Assembly: GCA_030340625.1 (NCBI GenBank)
Contig: JAOPHQ010003127.1
Coordinates: forward strand, 766,501 to 830,500
DNA: 64,000 nucleotides
Direction of reading: 5' to 3'
DNA from: Merluccius polli
Taxonomy: Eukaryota > Chordata > Actinopteri > Gadiformes > Merlucciidae
Shown here in pieces: positions 61,108-64,000 of the stretch. Both the position numbers and the translations under genes were made by a program. Each line of letters starts with the position of its first letter. Position 1 is the stretch's first letter. The notes beneath the pieces were generated by a model that saw only the letters and a program-made list of their open reading frames with translations, made no database searches and was not told the DNA's origin.

Positions 61108-63464
61108 GTACACAACACACATCTACGCTGACTCATTTGCAAACATGGTCTCTCTCGTCCTAACATAAAGAGCCCGGGTAATTATGGTTGACCTCGTTCA
61201 TGTGACCTTTTTGTTCAGTTTCAAATCAAGCGTTCGCTCATGGTTAAAACATTCTCTTTCTACTTCTTTTTAATAATCTGTTATCTTGGAAACAATATCG
61301 ATATTATAAATATCAACATTTTAAAATGGGTTATATTGTCCGTTTTCTGTCTTTTTTTACTCATTCCCAGTAAGTAACTTAACAATACAACTTGGCATGC
61401 TATGCATGCCAAGTTGGCATGTGATACCAACAGTGATATGCTATCACTGTTCATACGTGTTCACCATTTACACCCAATCCAATCATCAGAGACAATAGGG
61501 CCTCGGTACTCTCAAAATAAGTTAAGGTGTATAAAATTAAGTGTGTAATCATTGGGTTTTATTTTGTAGTCTCTTGTCTGATCAACACTGTAGTATTTGG
61601 TCCAGCATTTTAAAGGATTGTCATTTCACTTCAGCATTTGGAATGGTCTTGTTATGCGTAATGCCATAGGCAGCCTCGCCAGCTCCGCCCTGCCTCATAC
61701 TTAACGTAACCCGTCTCTCATCTATGCTCTGTGCCTACTGGGGGAGCAACGCGCAGTGTTCCCCTGGCAATTGCTCCACATAAAGTGGGACCCACAGGAC
61801 CCATTCAGACAACAGGCGGTTTTGTCTGCTGAGGTCATTGACATGCCTGGTTACGTCTTTCTCCTCCTCACCCATAAATTCTCCATTGTAATTAAATGGG
61901 GGAGGGGGGGGGGCAGAGGTGTAAAGACAGAGGGGTGAGAGTGGGTAAGAGTGAGAGAGGGAGAGATCATAATGACACAGACCCATAGAAACACACTTTA
62001 ACTCTGGAAGTAGACTGAGAGAAGGTCATGAATTATAGTTATCTTCGTCTACTTCAATGCAATTTCTGTTCTCTCACTTCCTATAAGCTGGGTACGCTAG
62101 TTAACAGTCCCCAGAGTGAGAAGAATAAGAACTTGACAAGAAGAAGAACAACAAAGACAAGGAGAATAAATATGAAGCAACATCTGTAACATGACGGAAA
62201 CGGATATCCTTCTATTGGAAGTTCCTTCCTTTTCTCCCCTCTCGCCGCTAAACCTATGTAACTGAAATGGGTGTCACTCCCTCTGAAGCATGCTTGCACA
62301 TTTGGAGCACCCCATTCCAGACACGAGAGATGAGAATGCCTGGGAACGAGGTTACTCCAGGAGGGATTGCATTTTGTAGACCTACTGATCAATTTCTCCA
62401 CCACTACTTTGCTGAATCAGCAGTCGAGTGGGCAGAAAACGAGTTGTTTGCACACTGCCTCCGATCAGTGGCATGTGACTGGTGTTGGAGATGTATAGCA
62501 CATATCAGAGCCAGAGGGCTGGGTCAAGTCTGAAGGCACATGACCATTAGAGGTCCTTGGGACCCACGTACGTATCACGTCATATCTATGTTCACTGTTA
62601 ATTACGCAATCTGTAAATGGTACAGAAGAGTATATCTAGCCTCGGTTCATTGGCTAGACTAGCTCATTTTTACAACTCAGCTAGCTAGTCTGCTATTGCT
62701 TTAGTGCCACGGTGGGTATAACGATGTAATGTTCTTAGCTTTTGTCATTTTGTAAACCTATTTTTAACTGCATGTTTGCAACATTGGTATTTAAATTATT
62801 TGGAAGCCATTCCATTCAAAGAGCATATGACCATCATGTTACCTGTGGCTCATTGACAAAACCTGCCTGGGGAGTTTATGGACTGGAAAGGCTGGATTCC
62901 TCGATGGCCCCTATTCACAGCAGCTTGTCCTTAAGAGGGATACAATACAGGCTGTGATGCAGGTCGTGTTACACACTATCATCATACAGTGATATGTGAA
63001 GTTAAGTGATGCATGTTATGAGTCATGTGTGCAAGTAAAGGTCTCTCTTTCTCTCTTTCTCTTATTTATATATATATTAAAATGAGACTAGACTTTCTGC
63101 CTCCTCTTCAATTTTTCCTCCAATATATTTTGTATTTCTGCTCGCATTAATCCACCATTGTAATGTTACACATCAACATGTAGCAGCAACTTTGCGCGAA
63201 CACGTCACGCCCCTGGTTCCGGAACACCAGCATGCTGTGTAAAGCACACAGGGCAGCATTACACCGGCTTTGTTTGGTTCTGTGTAAAAAAGCAAAGCCA
63301 ACATAATGATGGCTCTTCTTTACGGCAATATTGCGGGATCTCCGTCATGAAACATGAAACATGGGCCGGCTGTCAAATCTCTAATATCTGAGGAAAAGCT
63401 TGCAGTCCTGTGTTGTGTAACCAAGGCAGGAATACACATTACAGGGTGAGAGAGTCACATATTG
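61108..63464 (+). other. First coding intron of the SLC22-like gene
   Basis: No further exon is recognisable. A T-rich region at 61250-61370 and a CT microsatellite (63040-63065) are the only simple features. 62085-62530 has short open frames without family resemblance. The intron continues beyond the window. Confidence 0.5.
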
Positions 63465-64000
63465 TTTAAAGGTCTCATCTCATCGTTTTTTCATTAATTT
63501 TGCGGTGGTCTCTAGTGTTAATAAATACCCTCAGTACCGGTTTTGGTTAAAAAAATGCTCTGCCGCGCCTGTTTCATGCTGTTTTAGTTTGGTGGGGGAG
63601 GTGGGGGGGGGGGCGAACGACACGATTTCGCCTCTCATCATGAATATGCATGACATGCTAATGAACTCGCCTCTGGTTGGCTAACAGCACTGTGACGCTA
63701 CCTCCAGTGCGCAGTGAGGATTTTTCCGCTCCATATTCAACTAGTGCGAGACGAGTCGAGAATCGCGACTGTGCTGCTACTTCCTGACTTTCGGTGGGCG
63801 GTAGCGGAGGCGAGGCCATGAATACTAATTCACGGACTGACGTCAATCCGTGGGGCTTTTCTCATCCGCTGATTTTTCTCAGTGTTTTTTTCTCTGTTCT
63901 TTCATTGCCAAATACAGGCAATGGGGGTAGAAGAACGTTTTCACGCGCAGCACGCACATGCAACTCGGTGAGACCTATAGTATTTCAACAAAAACAAGTA
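63465..64000. mobile_element. Left end of a possible TTAA-flanked MITE (runs off the window)
   Basis: TTAA followed by AGGTCTCATCTCATCG at 63466 resembles the start of dispersed TTAA elements in fish (AGGTC-type ends). The matching inverted end would lie beyond 64000, so this is a tentative call. It lies within the SLC22-like intron. Confidence 0.35.

Noticed and set aside
60528..61122. Minus-strand frames over the SLC22-like exon
   Set aside because: GC-rich antisense shadows of the coding exon; the plus strand has splice sites, an upstream in-frame stop, a membrane segment and glycosylation sites.

Overview
The window looks like teleost fish genomic DNA. It contains spliced genes with GT-AG introns, (CA)n/(GT)n and (AAT)n microsatellites, and a dense mix of Ty3/gypsy (Tf1/sushi), BEL/Pao, hAT, PIF/Harbinger-type, TTAA-target and TA-target elements plus L2-type LINE sequence. 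Only two stretches look like non-LTR genes: a small six-exon minus-strand gene (37834-41553, DUF4806-like) and the start of a host gene at the right edge (5'UTR exon ending at 59843, first coding exon 60606-61107, SLC22A17/A23-like transporter). Almost everything else is transposable elements, many nested and datable by target-site duplications (TSDs).

Layout. 298-2510: decayed BEL/Pao pol carrying a 377-bp solo LTR of another family. 3330-5330: decayed Ty3/gypsy pol. 5774-12380: a hAT-type MITE split by a nearly complete Tf1/sushi retrotransposon (5780-11746). It has a self-priming-type PBS, a -1 frameshift heptamer and a chromodomain, and is broken by two later frame changes. 12590-15250: a second BEL/Pao remnant on the minus strand, split by a hAT MITE. 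17065-18380: a TTAA-flanked element with another MITE inside. 18461-25220: a sushi-family solo LTR with a greatly expanded 33-bp minisatellite. It is split by a 5.5-kb hAT element whose five-exon transposase reads open, and that hAT contains an L2 LINE, which contains another hAT MITE. 25513-26865: hAT MITE within hAT MITE. 27448-33080: two inverted copies of one TTAA MITE that carry tandem hairpin-forming ~100-bp repeats. 29249-36720: PIF/Harbinger-type elements with Myb/SANT-like remnants. 37335-43770: the DUF4806-like gene, possibly inside a TIR-bounded segment. 45094-46442: Harbinger deletion derivative retaining the transposase N-terminus.

The most unusual object is the LTR element at 47647-54242. 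Its 368-bp LTRs show no differences by eye and are flanked by a 5-bp TSD. It encodes a BEL/Pao Gag-protease whose reverse transcriptase/RNase H/integrase core is missing. In place of that core is an in-frame segment resembling the N-terminal part of a piggyBac transposase. Its 5' LTR was later hit by a 1.3-kb TA-target MITE, and the intact 3' LTR shows the exact empty site. Immediately downstream lies a separate 4.65-kb Ty3/gypsy element (54507-59160) with a lightly damaged pol.

All boundaries were read by eye. Family names rest on motif recognition, not database searches. TSDs, TIRs, splice phases and LTR comparisons are seen directly in the sequence.
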